Part shown: one piece after another, positions 8,482-17,213 of the stretch
Layout of the letters: each line of letters opens with the position of its first letter
Position numbering within the stretch: position 1 is the stretch's first letter
Assembly (NCBI GenBank): GCA_027490095.1
Contig: JAIXYT010000030.1
Coordinates: 1 to 53,585 of the forward strand
Direction of reading: 5' to 3'
Length of the DNA stretch: 53,585 bases
From: Sphingomonadales bacterium
GTDB lineage: Bacteria; Pseudomonadota; Alphaproteobacteria; Sphingomonadales; Sphingomonadaceae
Notes under the pieces: generated by a model
What the model saw: only the letters and a program-made list of their open reading frames with translations
The model's database searches: none
Told to the model about the DNA's origin: nothing
Program-made: the position numbers and the translations under genes

Positions 8482-9978
8482 ATGTTCGCGAACAGGAAAC
8501 CCGTGGCCGCCTCCCCAACCTCGAATCGGGCCCCCCGCCCCCGTCATGTCCGTGTGCTGGCGACGCTGGGGCCCGCCTCGTCGACCCCTGACCAGATCCG
8601 CGCCCTGTACGAAGCCGGGGCCGACGCGTTCCGCGTGAACATGAGCCATGGCGACGACCAGGGGAAAATGGCCCTGATATCGGCCATCCGCGGCCTCGAG
8701 TCCGAGATCGGCCGGCCGATGACCATCCTCGCTGACCTGCAGGGCCCGAAGCTGCGTGTCGGCCGATTTGCCGGCGACCGGGTGGAGCTGGCCGCAGCGC
8801 AGCGCTTCCGTCTCGATTCCAGCGCGGAGCCGGGATCGGTGGATCGCGTGCAGCTGCCGCACCCGGAAATCCTGGCCGTGCTGAAGCCCGGCCACCGCCT
8901 GCTGCTCGATGACGGCAAGATCGTGCTGCGCGTGGTGGAGGCCGGTGACCAGCAGGTGATGACCGAGGTGGTCGTGCCCGGCGCGCTGAGCAACAACAAG
9001 GGGCTGAACGTGCCCGACGTGGTGGTGCCCCTGCCGGCGCTGACGAGCAAGGACCGGCGGGACCTGGCGCTCGCGCTGGAGGCAGGGGTCGACTGGATCG
9101 CGCTCAGCTTCGTGCAGCGGGCCGATGACGTGGCCGAGGCGAAGAAGCTGATCGGCGGCAAGGCCAATCTGATGGCCAAGATCGAGAAGCCGGCGGCGCT
9201 GGAGGATCTGGACGCGATCATCGAGCTGGCGGACGCGATCATGGTTGCCCGCGGTGACCTGGGCGTGGAACTGCCGCCCGAACAGGTTCCGGGCGTGCAG
9301 AAGCATCTGGTGGCGGCCGCCCGGCGTGCCGGCAAGCCCGTGGTCGTCGCGACGCAGATGCTGGAATCGATGATTGTCTCGCCCAGCCCGACCCGCGCCG
9401 AGGTGTCGGACGTGGCGAACGCCATCTATGACGGAGTCGACGCCGTGATGCTGTCGGCCGAGAGCGCGGCGGGCAAGTGGCCGGTCGAGGCGGTCACCAT
9501 GATGGATGCGATCGCCCGCGAGGTCGAGAATGACTGGGCCTATCTGCAGCAGATCGCCTTCGTGGAAACGGCGCCCGAGCCAACCACCGCCGACGCGCTT
9601 TGCCAGGCGGCGCATTCGATCCAGACGACGGTGGGCGCGAAGGCCGTCGTTTGCTTCACGACGTCGGGATCGACCGCCCGCCGCATTGCGCGCGAGCGGA
9701 TCCCGGCGGACATACTGGTCATGACTGCGAAGCTGTCGACCGCACGGCGCCTGGGCCTCACCTGGGGCGTGCACGCCGTCCACACGCGCGACATCGGCAG
9801 CTTCGAGGAGATGGTCGCCAAGTCGAAGCGCATGGCGTTGCGGCACAGGGCGGCCGAGCCCGGCGACCGCCTTGTGGTGATGGCCGGCGTGCCTTTCGGC
9901 GTGCCGGGTTCCACCAATGTGCTCCATGTCGTGCGCGTGGTGGGCGACGAGCTCGATCGGTACAGCCGCGCCGACTGA
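8482..9978 (+). CDS. pyk: Pyruvate kinase
   Basis: Catalyses the last step of glycolysis, phosphoenolpyruvate + ADP to pyruvate + ATP. The 498 residues are slightly longer than the usual 470-480 because of a 20-residue N-terminal lead. RVNMSHG (51-57), LADLQGPK (83-90), KIEKPAA and MVARGDLGVELP are the catalytic barrel motifs; the C-terminal third is the allosteric domain (VCFTTSGSTARRIA). I use the ATG at 8482; GTG 8503 is an in-frame alternative, and neither has a strong ribosome site. It is monocistronic, divergent from DUF1244 and convergent with the next gene with a 4-bp gap. Confidence 0.95.
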   Translation: MFANRKPVAASPTSNRAPRPRHVRVLATLGPASSTPDQIRALYEAGADAFRVNMSHGDDQGKMALISAIRGLESEIGRPMTILADLQGPKLRVGRFAGDRVELAAAQRFRLDSSAEPGSVDRVQLPHPEILAVLKPGHRLLLDDGKIVLRVVEAGDQQVMTEVVVPGALSNNKGLNVPDVVVPLPALTSKDRRDLALALEAGVDWIALSFVQRADDVAEAKKLIGGKANLMAKIEKPAALEDLDAIIELADAIMVARGDLGVELPPEQVPGVQKHLVAAARRAGKPVVVATQMLESMIVSPSPTRAEVSDVANAIYDGVDAVMLSAESAAGKWPVEAVTMMDAIAREVENDWAYLQQIAFVETAPEPTTADALCQAAHSIQTTVGAKAVVCFTTSGSTARRIARERIPADILVMTAKLSTARRLGLTWGVHAVHTRDIGSFEEMVAKSKRMALRHRAAEPGDRLVVMAGVPFGVPGSTNVLHVVRVVGDELDRYSRAD

Positions 9979-9982
9979 GGCC

Positions 9983-11611
9983 TCAGCTGCCGGCGCGGCA
10001 GTCCGTTCTGACCTCTGGCCCGGGGGGCGCCTTGGGGGCGTAGAGGTGGAAGGTGCCGCGGCTGGAGGACGCCACCAGCCGGTAGTTCCGCTGGTCGGGC
10101 CAGAGGCCGGGGCGAAGGGCCGCTGCCGGGCCAAGTGTCACCACATAGTCCACCCGAAGCCCCGACACCCGCTCGAAGGCGGGGATGTTGATCATGCCCG
10201 TATCGAGCTCGTGCGCCATGCTGGGGTACAGGGATTTCAGGGGGCTCATGCCCGGCCGGTAGGAAACCGGATAGACCGCCAGCGGCGCGAGGAAATTCAG
10301 CAGCGAGACACGGTCTTTCAGGTGCTCGATCCTGGTCGACACGTGGAACAATGGTTCGAACTGGAGTTCCTGCGGCAATGCGGATCGGCTCTGATCGGGA
10401 AAGATCGGCGCGACGAGGCAATGTGCACCGACCTGCTGCAGCAGCGCGTCGGATTCCAGCGTGATCGACCGCACCTGGCGCTGACGCTGCACCGTGCCCG
10501 CGAGCATCAGGCCGAACAGCGCAAGCGCGAACAGGGTGAAGGGACGCCACAAGGATTCGGGAAGCGGGTGCGCGGCGAACAGGATCAGCAGCGCAAAATA
10601 CACGGAGAGGTACATCCGCCCGGCATGACCCCATCCGCCGCCCATGGTGTCCGGGAAGGCCAGCACGAGGGCCCATGCCGCGCCGATCAGGATCGCAAGG
10701 CGGATCGTGTCGAACCGGCTCGTCGGATCCGTTCGCCAGGCCCGAAAACGCACGAAGCCGACCCACAGCAGCAGCCCGACGGCCAGCAGCTTGAACCCGC
10801 GGGCGATCCAGTGGCTCCATCCGCCATTGAAGCGCAGATTGTTGAAGTGGACGATCCACTTGAGGCGCTTGAAAGCCGAGGCGCCATATTTGAGCGGATG
10901 GTCCGACTGGTCGGACAGGTAAACCAGCAGCACCAGGATCGCTGGCAATGTGGCCAGCACCGCCGGCCACCAGCGCCTGAGCGGGATGGAAGGCCGGGAC
11001 CTGATGTCCCGCACGAAGGCCGGAAGAAGCCAGGCGGCAGTCAGCACGACCGCAATGACGAAGCCGCCGGCGTGGGACAGGAGGGCGAGAAGAAGAGCCA
11101 GGCTGAAACCTGCCCACCACCAACCGCCGGACCGTTCGCCCCGCACGGCGCAGCCGAACGCAACCAGGCAGGGGCTGAGGGACAGGGCGAAGTTGTAGAG
11201 CCCCAGGAAGAACATCTGGTTGAAGGCGATGGTGAAGAGCAGCAGGGCGACAAGAGGCCCGGAGCGCCCGAGCGCGGAAGCCGCGAACCAGCCGGCAAGC
11301 GGCAGGCCGAGCAACACCAGCGCCTGAACGAGGCGCTCGGTCATGTCGTGTCCGAACAGCCCGATTCCCGGCCCGGCCAGGATGTAGATCAGCATGTTCG
11401 GCCGGATGGCGTGCGAGACCCGGTAGATGCTGTCCTGCAGGGGACCGGCGGGACCGTCGACGAACAGGCGGGCAAAGCCGATATGGGCCGGCCCATCGTT
11501 CGTGCCGAAGGGGCCGACGATCAGAAGGGTCAACAGGAGTGCGATCCCCGCGGCCCATACTCCGGCCACGGGGGCGCGTCCGGCCAGATTCTGACCCCGC
11601 CCCTGTTCCAC
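9983..11611 (-). CDS. Polytopic membrane protein, GT-C glycosyltransferase-like
   Basis: About 542 residues with roughly 11-12 membrane segments followed by a soluble periplasmic C-terminal part of about 150 residues. The first periplasmic loop has GTNDGPAHIGFARL; an acidic residue followed by DGPxH at this place is the usual pattern of lipid-phosphate-sugar-using GT-C enzymes. I therefore infer transfer of a polyprenyl-linked sugar on the periplasmic face, with unknown donor and acceptor. The start is uncertain: GTG 11611 is the first good codon before helix 1, and the frame continues open further upstream without membrane-protein character. It is alone, convergent with pyk. Confidence 0.55.
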   Translation of the reverse strand: MEQGRGQNLAGRAPVAGVWAAGIALLLTLLIVGPFGTNDGPAHIGFARLFVDGPAGPLQDSIYRVSHAIRPNMLIYILAGPGIGLFGHDMTERLVQALVLLGLPLAGWFAASALGRSGPLVALLLFTIAFNQMFFLGLYNFALSLSPCLVAFGCAVRGERSGGWWWAGFSLALLLALLSHAGGFVIAVVLTAAWLLPAFVRDIRSRPSIPLRRWWPAVLATLPAILVLLVYLSDQSDHPLKYGASAFKRLKWIVHFNNLRFNGGWSHWIARGFKLLAVGLLLWVGFVRFRAWRTDPTSRFDTIRLAILIGAAWALVLAFPDTMGGGWGHAGRMYLSVYFALLILFAAHPLPESLWRPFTLFALALFGLMLAGTVQRQRQVRSITLESDALLQQVGAHCLVAPIFPDQSRSALPQELQFEPLFHVSTRIEHLKDRVSLLNFLAPLAVYPVSYRPGMSPLKSLYPSMAHELDTGMINIPAFERVSGLRVDYVVTLGPAAALRPGLWPDQRNYRLVASSSRGTFHLYAPKAPPGPEVRTDCRAGS

Positions 11612-11748
11612 GATGCCCCCAACGCAATACGCGGCGAAGAGGTTAGCGCCGCAGCAATCCTTTGCAAGGATTCGATCACCCGCGCGCACGAAGTCGGACC
11701 GGGAGGCAACTGCGCAGGCCGCCCGACCGGATGACCTGACCGCGGGTG

Positions 11749-12006
11749 TCAGATGTTGGCGGCAAGCCAGAGCATTGCGTCGTCCTCGGGCGCTGCTTTC
11801 GCGACGCGGTTGGTCACCATGCGCATGTGGAGCCGGGTGATGATCCGGCTGCCGGTGCGTTCGCACAGGCCCGGCACCAGCGCATGGAGGAAGCAGGCGC
11901 AGCTTGCCTGCAGCAGGGCCCAGCCGAAGCTGCCGGCAACCGCCATATGCTCGAGATAGGTTTCGTTCACCGAGGCCGGGTGGTTGCGGAACAGGCGGTC
12001 GATCAT
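11749..12006 (-). CDS. DUF6356-type small protein
   Basis: 85 residues, MIDRLFRNHPASVNETYLEHM at the N-terminus (shown in part: RNHPASVNETYLEHM), then one hydrophobic, Cys-containing helix and TGSRIITRLHMRMVTNRV. This matches the small DUF6356 proteins of sphingomonads, whose function is unknown. The ATG at 12006 follows a GGGAG site. It is divergent from the Lrp gene, sharing a 110-bp regulatory gap. Confidence 0.7.
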   Translation of the reverse strand: MIDRLFRNHPASVNETYLEHMAVAGSFGWALLQASCACFLHALVPGLCERTGSRIITRLHMRMVTNRVAKAAPEDDAMLWLAANI

Positions 12007-12090
12007 TCTGCGCTCCCTGATGCTGTGGCGCAAAACTACAACGGGAGATTGCGAAAGACTTTGCCTTCTTGCAGCCCGGATGGACAGATT

Positions 12091-12104
12091 GGAGAATTTT
12101 CTTC
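12091..12104. promoter_or_regulatory. AT-rich imperfect dyad before lrp, possible self-operator
   Basis: GGAGAATTTTCTTC, 13-26 bp before the Lrp ATG, is an imperfect AGAA-TT-TTCT dyad similar in shape to Lrp-family sites and unusually AT-rich for the region. It is assigned by position only. Confidence 0.3.
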
Positions 12105-12116
12105 TACCATTATCCG

Positions 12117-12605
12117 ATGCAGAAGAATCTTCATCTCGATGCGGCTGACAAGCGCATCCTCACCCTGCTGCAGGCGGACGCCGGGCTTTCGCTGGCCGAG
12201 ATCAGCGAAAGGGTGGGGCTTTCGCAGACGCCCTGCTGGAAGCGGATCCGGCGGCTGGAGGCGGAAGGGGTGATCCTCGGCCGGGTCGCGCTGCTGGACC
12301 GGGACGCGATCGGGCTGGGGGTGACCGCCTTCGTGGCGGTGAAGGCCGGCGCGCACGACGAAGCGTGGCTTACCCGCTTTTCTGCAGGGGTTGCGCAGAT
12401 CCCCGAAGTGGTCGAGCTTTACCGCATGGCCGGCGACACCGATTACCTGCTGAAGGTCGTCTGCCACGACATCGCGCACTATGACCGGATCTACCGGCGC
12501 CTGATCCAGGTGGCACCGATGGGAGACGTGTCGTCGAGTTTCGCGATGGAGCAGATGAAGGCGACGACGGAGCTGCCGCTTTCGGAACTGCCCCACCTGT
12601 CATGA
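12117..12605 (+). CDS. Lrp/AsnC family transcriptional regulator
   Basis: 162 residues: an N-terminal helix-turn-helix (about 5-55, LSLAEISERVGLSQTPCWKR) and a C-terminal RAM domain (about 65-150, VELYRMAGDTDYLLKV) that binds amino acids or related ligands. Length and architecture are standard. It overlaps the MFS gene by 4 nt (ATGA), so it probably regulates the operon it heads, transporter included, in response to the transported compound. That the compound is an amino acid or a derivative is inference. Confidence 0.92.
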   Translation: MQKNLHLDAADKRILTLLQADAGLSLAEISERVGLSQTPCWKRIRRLEAEGVILGRVALLDRDAIGLGVTAFVAVKAGAHDEAWLTRFSAGVAQIPEVVELYRMAGDTDYLLKVVCHDIAHYDRIYRRLIQVAPMGDVSSSFAMEQMKATTELPLSELPHLS

Positions 12606-14005
12606 CGGCAGCTGCCCCCCCGGCCGGCGCGATCGCCGGGGGTGCGCTTCCCCGTTCGGCCTGGTGCTGGGCCGCCTTCGAGGGGTTCCGCAACCCGGCG
12701 GTGGTGCTGATCACCATCTATGTGTTCATGCCCTATTATGTGCAGGCGGTGGCGCCGACGCCTGTCGAGGGGCAGGCGCTGGCGGCGCGCGCGCACCAGT
12801 ATGCGGGCTGGGCGGTTGCGCTGACCGCGCCGCTGATGGGGTTGGTGGTGGACCGGCTGGGGCCGCGCAAGCCGATGCTGGCGCTGACCGTGCTGCTGAT
12901 GGTGCCGCTCTATTTCAGCCTGTGGTTCGTGACCCGTGGTGGCCCGATCGGGCCGGGGGTGTTCCTGGCCATTGCGGCCGCGAAGTCGATGCTGTTCGCC
13001 TGGACGGAGGTGTTCCACAATGCACTGTTGTTGCCGGCCGCCGGCGGGCGGGGGCCGGGGCAGACGGCGCGCGCATCGGGCCTGGGGCTGGCGCTGGGCA
13101 ATGCGACGTCGGTTGCGATGCTGATCTTCGTGCTGTGGGCCTTTTCGCTTCCCGGCACGGTCGACTGGGGCTTCGTGCCGGCCGAGCCCCTGTTCGGGCT
13201 GGACCAGTCGGCGAACGAGCCGGCGCGGATCGTCGGGCCGATCGTGGCTGGGTCGCTGCTGGTGGGGCTTGCGCTGATCCTGTGGGGCGTTCCCGACGTG
13301 CCGCCGACGGGTGAACGGCTGGGCTCCGCCATCGGCAAGGCACTTGGCGACCTGAAGGCGATGGTGGCCGAGCTGAAGCGGGAACGCGAGGCCGCAAAGT
13401 TCCTGCTCGCCCGGATGATCTATGCCGACGGCAAGACGGCGATCCTGATCTTTTCGGGCGTGCTGGCGGCCGGCACGATGGGCTGGGGCACGCTGGAGAT
13501 GCTGGCCTATGGCATATTGATGTCGATCCTGGCGGTCGGCGGCGGGCTGCTGGCGGGCTGGATCGATCCCCGCATCGGCCCCAAGCGCGCGGTGTTGCTG
13601 GAAATCGCGGTCACCATGGCCATCCTGTTCGGCATGCTGGGCGCTCGGCCGGACCGCGTGCTGTGGATGCCGGTCGACCCCTTACCGCTGTTCGACGGGC
13701 CGATGTTCACGACGCTGCCGGAGCTCGCGTTCATTGCGGCCGCCGGACTCGGCGCCATTTCGATCACGGCGGCCTATGCCTCATCACGCACGCTTCTCAC
13801 CCAGCTGGTGCGGCCCGAGCGGGCCGGCACCTTCTTCGGTCTCTATGCGCTGTCGGGCACGGCGACCATGTGGCTTGGGCCGATGCTGGTGGCCTGGGGC
13901 ACGGTTGCCACCCAGAGCCAGCAGGGCGGGTTCGCGACCGTGCTGATCCTTTTGGGGGTGGGCTTCCTGCTTCTGCTGCGGGTGAAGGTGCCCGAACGGT
14001 CCTGA
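12602..14005 (+). CDS. MFS transporter, UMF1/Atg22-like
   Basis: 467 residues with about 12 membrane segments. The beginning (SAWCWAAFEGFRNPAVVLIT followed by IYVFMPYY) resembles the UMF1/Atg22-like branch of the major facilitator superfamily. VDRLGPRKPM is the loop 2-3 signature, and a cytoplasmic charged linker (ELKREREAAKF) separates the two halves. Substrate unknown; the coupling to an Lrp regulator suggests amino acids or small metabolites. The start overlaps the Lrp stop (ATGA) and the stop overlaps the next gene (TGATG). Confidence 0.82.
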   Translation: MTAAAPPAGAIAGGALPRSAWCWAAFEGFRNPAVVLITIYVFMPYYVQAVAPTPVEGQALAARAHQYAGWAVALTAPLMGLVVDRLGPRKPMLALTVLLMVPLYFSLWFVTRGGPIGPGVFLAIAAAKSMLFAWTEVFHNALLLPAAGGRGPGQTARASGLGLALGNATSVAMLIFVLWAFSLPGTVDWGFVPAEPLFGLDQSANEPARIVGPIVAGSLLVGLALILWGVPDVPPTGERLGSAIGKALGDLKAMVAELKREREAAKFLLARMIYADGKTAILIFSGVLAAGTMGWGTLEMLAYGILMSILAVGGGLLAGWIDPRIGPKRAVLLEIAVTMAILFGMLGARPDRVLWMPVDPLPLFDGPMFTTLPELAFIAAAGLGAISITAAYASSRTLLTQLVRPERAGTFFGLYALSGTATMWLGPMLVAWGTVATQSQQGGFATVLILLGVGFLLLLRVKVPERS

Positions 14006-14451
14006 TGCATCCGGCGCTGGAGGCAGGGCTTGTTCGCGCGGCGGAGGCGCTTGGGCAGCCCCGGGACCCCTGGTGGGTGATCGGCAGTGCTGCGGTCGTG
14101 CTGCATGGCGCGGAGACGGAGGTTGCCGACATCGACCTGCTGCTGTCGGAACGGGATGCGCAAGGGCTGCTGTCGCAGCCGGGCTGCATGCGCATCCGCA
14201 CCGAGCCGAGCCCGCTGTTCCGATCGGCTTTGTTTGCCCGCTGGGACGGGGCCGGGCTGCCCATCGAGCTGATGGCCGGGCTGGAGGTGGCCAACGCGGG
14301 CGCCTGGGTGCCGGTGCAGCCGCAGACCCGGGTGGTGGTGCAGGTGGCGGGTGCGTCCGTGCATGTTCCGGACCGGGCGGAGCTTGGCGAGATCCTGGAG
14401 ATGTTCGGGCGGCCCAAGGACCTCGCGCGCAGGACCCTGCTGGCGGACTAG
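14005..14451 (+). CDS. MNT-like nucleotidyltransferase domain protein
   Basis: 148 residues. WWVIGSAAVVLHG followed by VADIDLLLS gives the GSxxxxxxG...DxD pattern of the minimal nucleotidyltransferase fold, with the third acidic residue probably in the LPIELMAG strand. Such proteins adenylylate proteins, tRNAs or drugs; here no HEPN partner gene is adjacent, so a toxin-antitoxin role is not supported. It is the third gene of an overlapping operon (TGATG with the MFS gene) and its end overlaps the convergent hydrolase by 4 bp. Confidence 0.6.
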   Translation: MHPALEAGLVRAAEALGQPRDPWWVIGSAAVVLHGAETEVADIDLLLSERDAQGLLSQPGCMRIRTEPSPLFRSALFARWDGAGLPIELMAGLEVANAGAWVPVQPQTRVVVQVAGASVHVPDRAELGEILEMFGRPKDLARRTLLAD

Positions 14452-15524
14452 TTCGACCGCGCGAGGAGGTCGGCGAGGTCCTGCTTCCAGAAGATCGCCC
14501 ATGTGTGGGTGGAGTGGCCGCGGGTGTCGGCGGTTTCGGGGAGCAGGATGAACCTGGCGTTGGGCATCTTCGCGACTTCCGCCTCGGCGATCTTCAGGTT
14601 GGGCGGGTTGATGAAATCGTCGGCGCTGTTGATCCAGGTGACGGGCACGGTGATGCGGGAGAGTAGCGGGGCGGGGTTGTAGGTGCGGCTGCTGTCGATG
14701 CGGTAGATCACGTCATTCGCATCGTCCTGCATGCCGGCCTCGACCCGGCCTTCCAGCGCCTTTTCGGCGGCCGCGCGGGTGGGCGCCTCGGCCTGCATCC
14801 GCACCGGCGCGGAGCCCGCGACCAGCCCGAGTGCGGCCGCGGTGCGCAGGCCGCCGAGCGGGGGGCTGGTGTAGTTTCCTGCGTTCCAAAGCGGATCGGC
14901 CTTGATCGCGTCGATCGACATCTGGCGCCACATGCGGTTGCGCCCGGCGATCTCGACGGGGAGGCAGGCGGTGGGGAACAGGGCCTTCGCGAAGCCCGGG
15001 TGGGTGGTGCCCCAGACGAAGCTGTGCATGCAGCCCATGGAGGTGCCGCCGAGCAGACGCAGCCCTGTCACCTTCAGATGGTCGACCAGCAGGCGGCGCT
15101 GGGCCTCGACCATGTCGGCATAGTCGTATTTCGGGAATTGCATCCTGAGGCCGTCGGACGGTTTCGAGCTCTGCCCGTGGCCGATGCTGTCGGGGAGGAT
15201 GATCCAGTATTTCGTGATGTCGAGCGGCTGGCCGGGGCCGAACAGCTCGTCGGCAAACTGGGGCCGCAGGAACTGGGCGCCGGTGCCGCCGGTTCCGTGG
15301 AGGAACATGACAGCGTTGGTGATCCGGCCCTTGCCGTCGCGCAGTGGGGTGCCGAGGGTGCGGTAGTGGATCCTGAGCTCGGGCAGGACCTCTCCGGTTG
15401 CGAAGCGGAAGTTGCGGAACGTGGCCGTGCCCTCGGTGACGGGCCATTGGCGGGGTGCGGGCTGGGCAGCGGCCGGGACAGCGAGCAGCGCAATCGAAGC
15501 GAGGAGCAGGGTCGAGCGGATCAT
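14448..15524 (-). CDS. Exported alpha/beta hydrolase, MetX (homoserine acetyltransferase)-like
   Basis: 358 residues with a signal peptide (MIRSTLLLASIALLAVPAAA), so periplasmic. The fold matches the MetX family: oxyanion region FLHGTGGTGAQF (74-85), nucleophile elbow GGTSMG with S162, INSADDF with the catalytic Asp, and RGHSTH with the His. True homoserine acetyltransferases are cytoplasmic; the secreted branch is annotated as general alpha/beta hydrolase. I infer an esterase or acyltransferase with an unknown substrate, not methionine synthesis. It is monocistronic and convergent with the nucleotidyltransferase operon. Confidence 0.8.
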   Translation of the reverse strand: MIRSTLLLASIALLAVPAAAQPAPRQWPVTEGTATFRNFRFATGEVLPELRIHYRTLGTPLRDGKGRITNAVMFLHGTGGTGAQFLRPQFADELFGPGQPLDITKYWIILPDSIGHGQSSKPSDGLRMQFPKYDYADMVEAQRRLLVDHLKVTGLRLLGGTSMGCMHSFVWGTTHPGFAKALFPTACLPVEIAGRNRMWRQMSIDAIKADPLWNAGNYTSPPLGGLRTAAALGLVAGSAPVRMQAEAPTRAAAEKALEGRVEAGMQDDANDVIYRIDSSRTYNPAPLLSRITVPVTWINSADDFINPPNLKIAEAEVAKMPNARFILLPETADTRGHSTHTWAIFWKQDLADLLARSN

Positions 15525-15575
15525 TCCGCCAGCCGTAGCGGCGCGAAGCCGCTGGTCAACCTGCCGAAAGGGCCT

Positions 15576-16478
15576 TCAGGCGGCCCGCGGCCCGGGCCTT
15601 GCATAGCGCAGCGCCCAGAACACGCCGGCCACCGCCAGCGGCATGTCGGCAAAGGTGGTGTAGAAGAGCCACTGGTCCTTCGTCGCAAGGGCGACCACCA
15701 GCCAGTTCAGAAGCGCAAGGGCAAGACCCGTCAGGCCGAAGCCGATCGCCAGGCGCCGAGGGTCCAGGTTCTGCGCCGGCATGTAGAGCATCATGCGCCT
15801 GCCGAGGTAACGCCCGCCCAGCAGGCCATCTGCCAGGAACAGGCCGGCGGCGATCCCGCCGAGGACGGTGGAGCGGAGCATGATCATCCGGTCATCCTCG
15901 AACAGGATGGCGAAGACGGCGCCCAGCAGCGTCATCACGATCCCGAACAGCGCCATTCCGCCGAGCAGGTCGACCTTGACGAAGCGCTGCACCAGGACAA
16001 GCGCAAGGCCGGCTCCGGCTGCGATGAGCGCGGCCGTGCGCAGGTCCGCGAGCTTGGCGACGAGGAAGAACAGCAAGCCGATGGCCATGTCGGCGGCGAT
16101 AGAGGGCCACTGGGCCTTCATCCGTGCCACCTGGCCCTCGCGGCCGGACTGGCCGGCCAGCATCCTGGCGGCAGATCCGGGAAGTGCGATCGGCCTGCCG
16201 GGATGCGATTCCCAGGCGGTCATGCCGTCCAGTTCGGCGCGCATGCCGACGTTCCACCAGCTGTTGTAGCCGGCCTCCACGTCCAGTCGGCGCGGGCCCA
16301 GCGGGACCGAGAGACGGTTGTTGCGATAGGCCTCGGACGACATGAGCAGACGGTCGCCGGCCAGACGCTGCCCGTCGATCTCGACGTGCGTTTCCATCGA
16401 CTGCAGGCCGACATCGGTGATGATGCGGATGTCATGCCCTTCGGCGCGAAACCTCCGCGCGTAACGCCACACTCTCAC
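15576..16478 (-). CDS. YciB/IspA-type inner membrane protein with extra N-terminal domain
   Basis: 300 residues. The C-terminal part (about 120-295) has five or six membrane segments and reads like YciB, the so-called septation protein A (LLGGMALFGIVMTLLGAVFA, then FIxx-type loop EDDRMIMLRSTVLGG). The first 115 residues are soluble, beta-rich and Arg/Asp-rich (RRFRAEGHDIRIITDVGLQS) and are not part of the ordinary ~180-residue YciB. The start is GTG 16478, overlapping the RadC stop as GTGA. It is the last gene of map-radC-yciB. Role: cell-envelope homeostasis, inferred from the family. Confidence 0.6.
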   Translation of the reverse strand: MRVWRYARRFRAEGHDIRIITDVGLQSMETHVEIDGQRLAGDRLLMSSEAYRNNRLSVPLGPRRLDVEAGYNSWWNVGMRAELDGMTAWESHPGRPIALPGSAARMLAGQSGREGQVARMKAQWPSIAADMAIGLLFFLVAKLADLRTAALIAAGAGLALVLVQRFVKVDLLGGMALFGIVMTLLGAVFAILFEDDRMIMLRSTVLGGIAAGLFLADGLLGGRYLGRRMMLYMPAQNLDPRRLAIGFGLTGLALALLNWLVVALATKDQWLFYTTFADMPLAVAGVFWALRYARPGPRAA

Positions 16479-17209
16479 AACAGGCCTTGCTCCCTGAAAC
16501 TCACATGCCCTGTCCGGGCGATCACGAGATGGTCGTGCACCTGCACGCCGACGGCCTTGGCGGCATCGGCAATGGCGCGGGTCAACTGGATGTCGTCGCG
16601 GCTGGGCGTGGGGTCGCCCGAGGGATGGTTGTGGACAAGGATGATGGCGGCCGCCGACAGCTCGAGCGCGCGCTTGACGATCTCGCGCGGGTAGGCCGGC
16701 GCCTGGTTCACCGTGCCCTCGCCCATCGCCACGTCGCGGATCAGGTGATTGCGGTTGTCGAGGAATAGGACGCGGAATTCCTCGGTGAGTTCATGCGCGA
16801 GGCGGGCGTGGAGATAATCGACGACTGCGTCGAAGCTGGCGAGCAGCGGGCGGTCGAGTGCCTTTCGCTGCAGCTGGCGGACGGAGAGCGCCTCGACAAA
16901 CTTCAGGGCAGCCGCGACGCTTTCGCCGACGTCCTTGATCCGCGTCAGTTCGCCCGGGGATGCCGCCAGCAGGGTCGGCAGGTCGCCGAACTGGACGAGC
17001 AGTTCCTTGGCGAGCGGCTTCACATCCCGGCGGGGGACGGCAAGTGCGAGGACATATTCCAGCAGTTCGTAATCGTGGAAGCCATCGGGCCCGCCTTCGA
17101 GCAGGCGCTGGCGCATGCGATCCCGGTGGCCGGCCTTCCGGGCCGGATCGGAGGCTTCGGGGGCATGGCCGAACAGACCCGGCGCCTCCTTCAGCTGCCG
17201 GGGCGGCAT
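16475..17209 (-). CDS. radC: RadC family JAMM-domain protein
   Basis: 244 residues: an N-terminal helix-hairpin-helix part (about 25-115, IKDVGESVAAALK) and a C-terminal JAMM/MPN+ domain. HNHPSGDPTPSRDD at 193-206 supplies the zinc ligands H193, H195 and D206; E144 in the preceding strand is the likely catalytic acid. Despite the name, a DNA repair role is doubtful; the enzymatic activity is unknown. It starts 4 bp after the map stop and overlaps the YciB gene by 4 nt (GTGA). Confidence 0.93.
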   Translation of the reverse strand: MPPRQLKEAPGLFGHAPEASDPARKAGHRDRMRQRLLEGGPDGFHDYELLEYVLALAVPRRDVKPLAKELLVQFGDLPTLLAASPGELTRIKDVGESVAAALKFVEALSVRQLQRKALDRPLLASFDAVVDYLHARLAHELTEEFRVLFLDNRNHLIRDVAMGEGTVNQAPAYPREIVKRALELSAAAIILVHNHPSGDPTPSRDDIQLTRAIADAAKAVGVQVHDHLVIARTGHVSFREQGLL

Positions 17210-17213
17210 GGCC

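Noticed and set aside
5504-8638. A 1,044-codon open frame on the plus strand
   Set aside because: It runs antisense through the cold-shock, membrane, Old Yellow Enzyme and DUF1244 genes and shows no domain; its Ala-rich stretch is the mirror of the glycine arm.
14005-14451. MNT/HEPN toxin-antitoxin module
   Set aside because: The nucleotidyltransferase-like protein has no adjacent HEPN gene; the neighbours are a transporter and a hydrolase.
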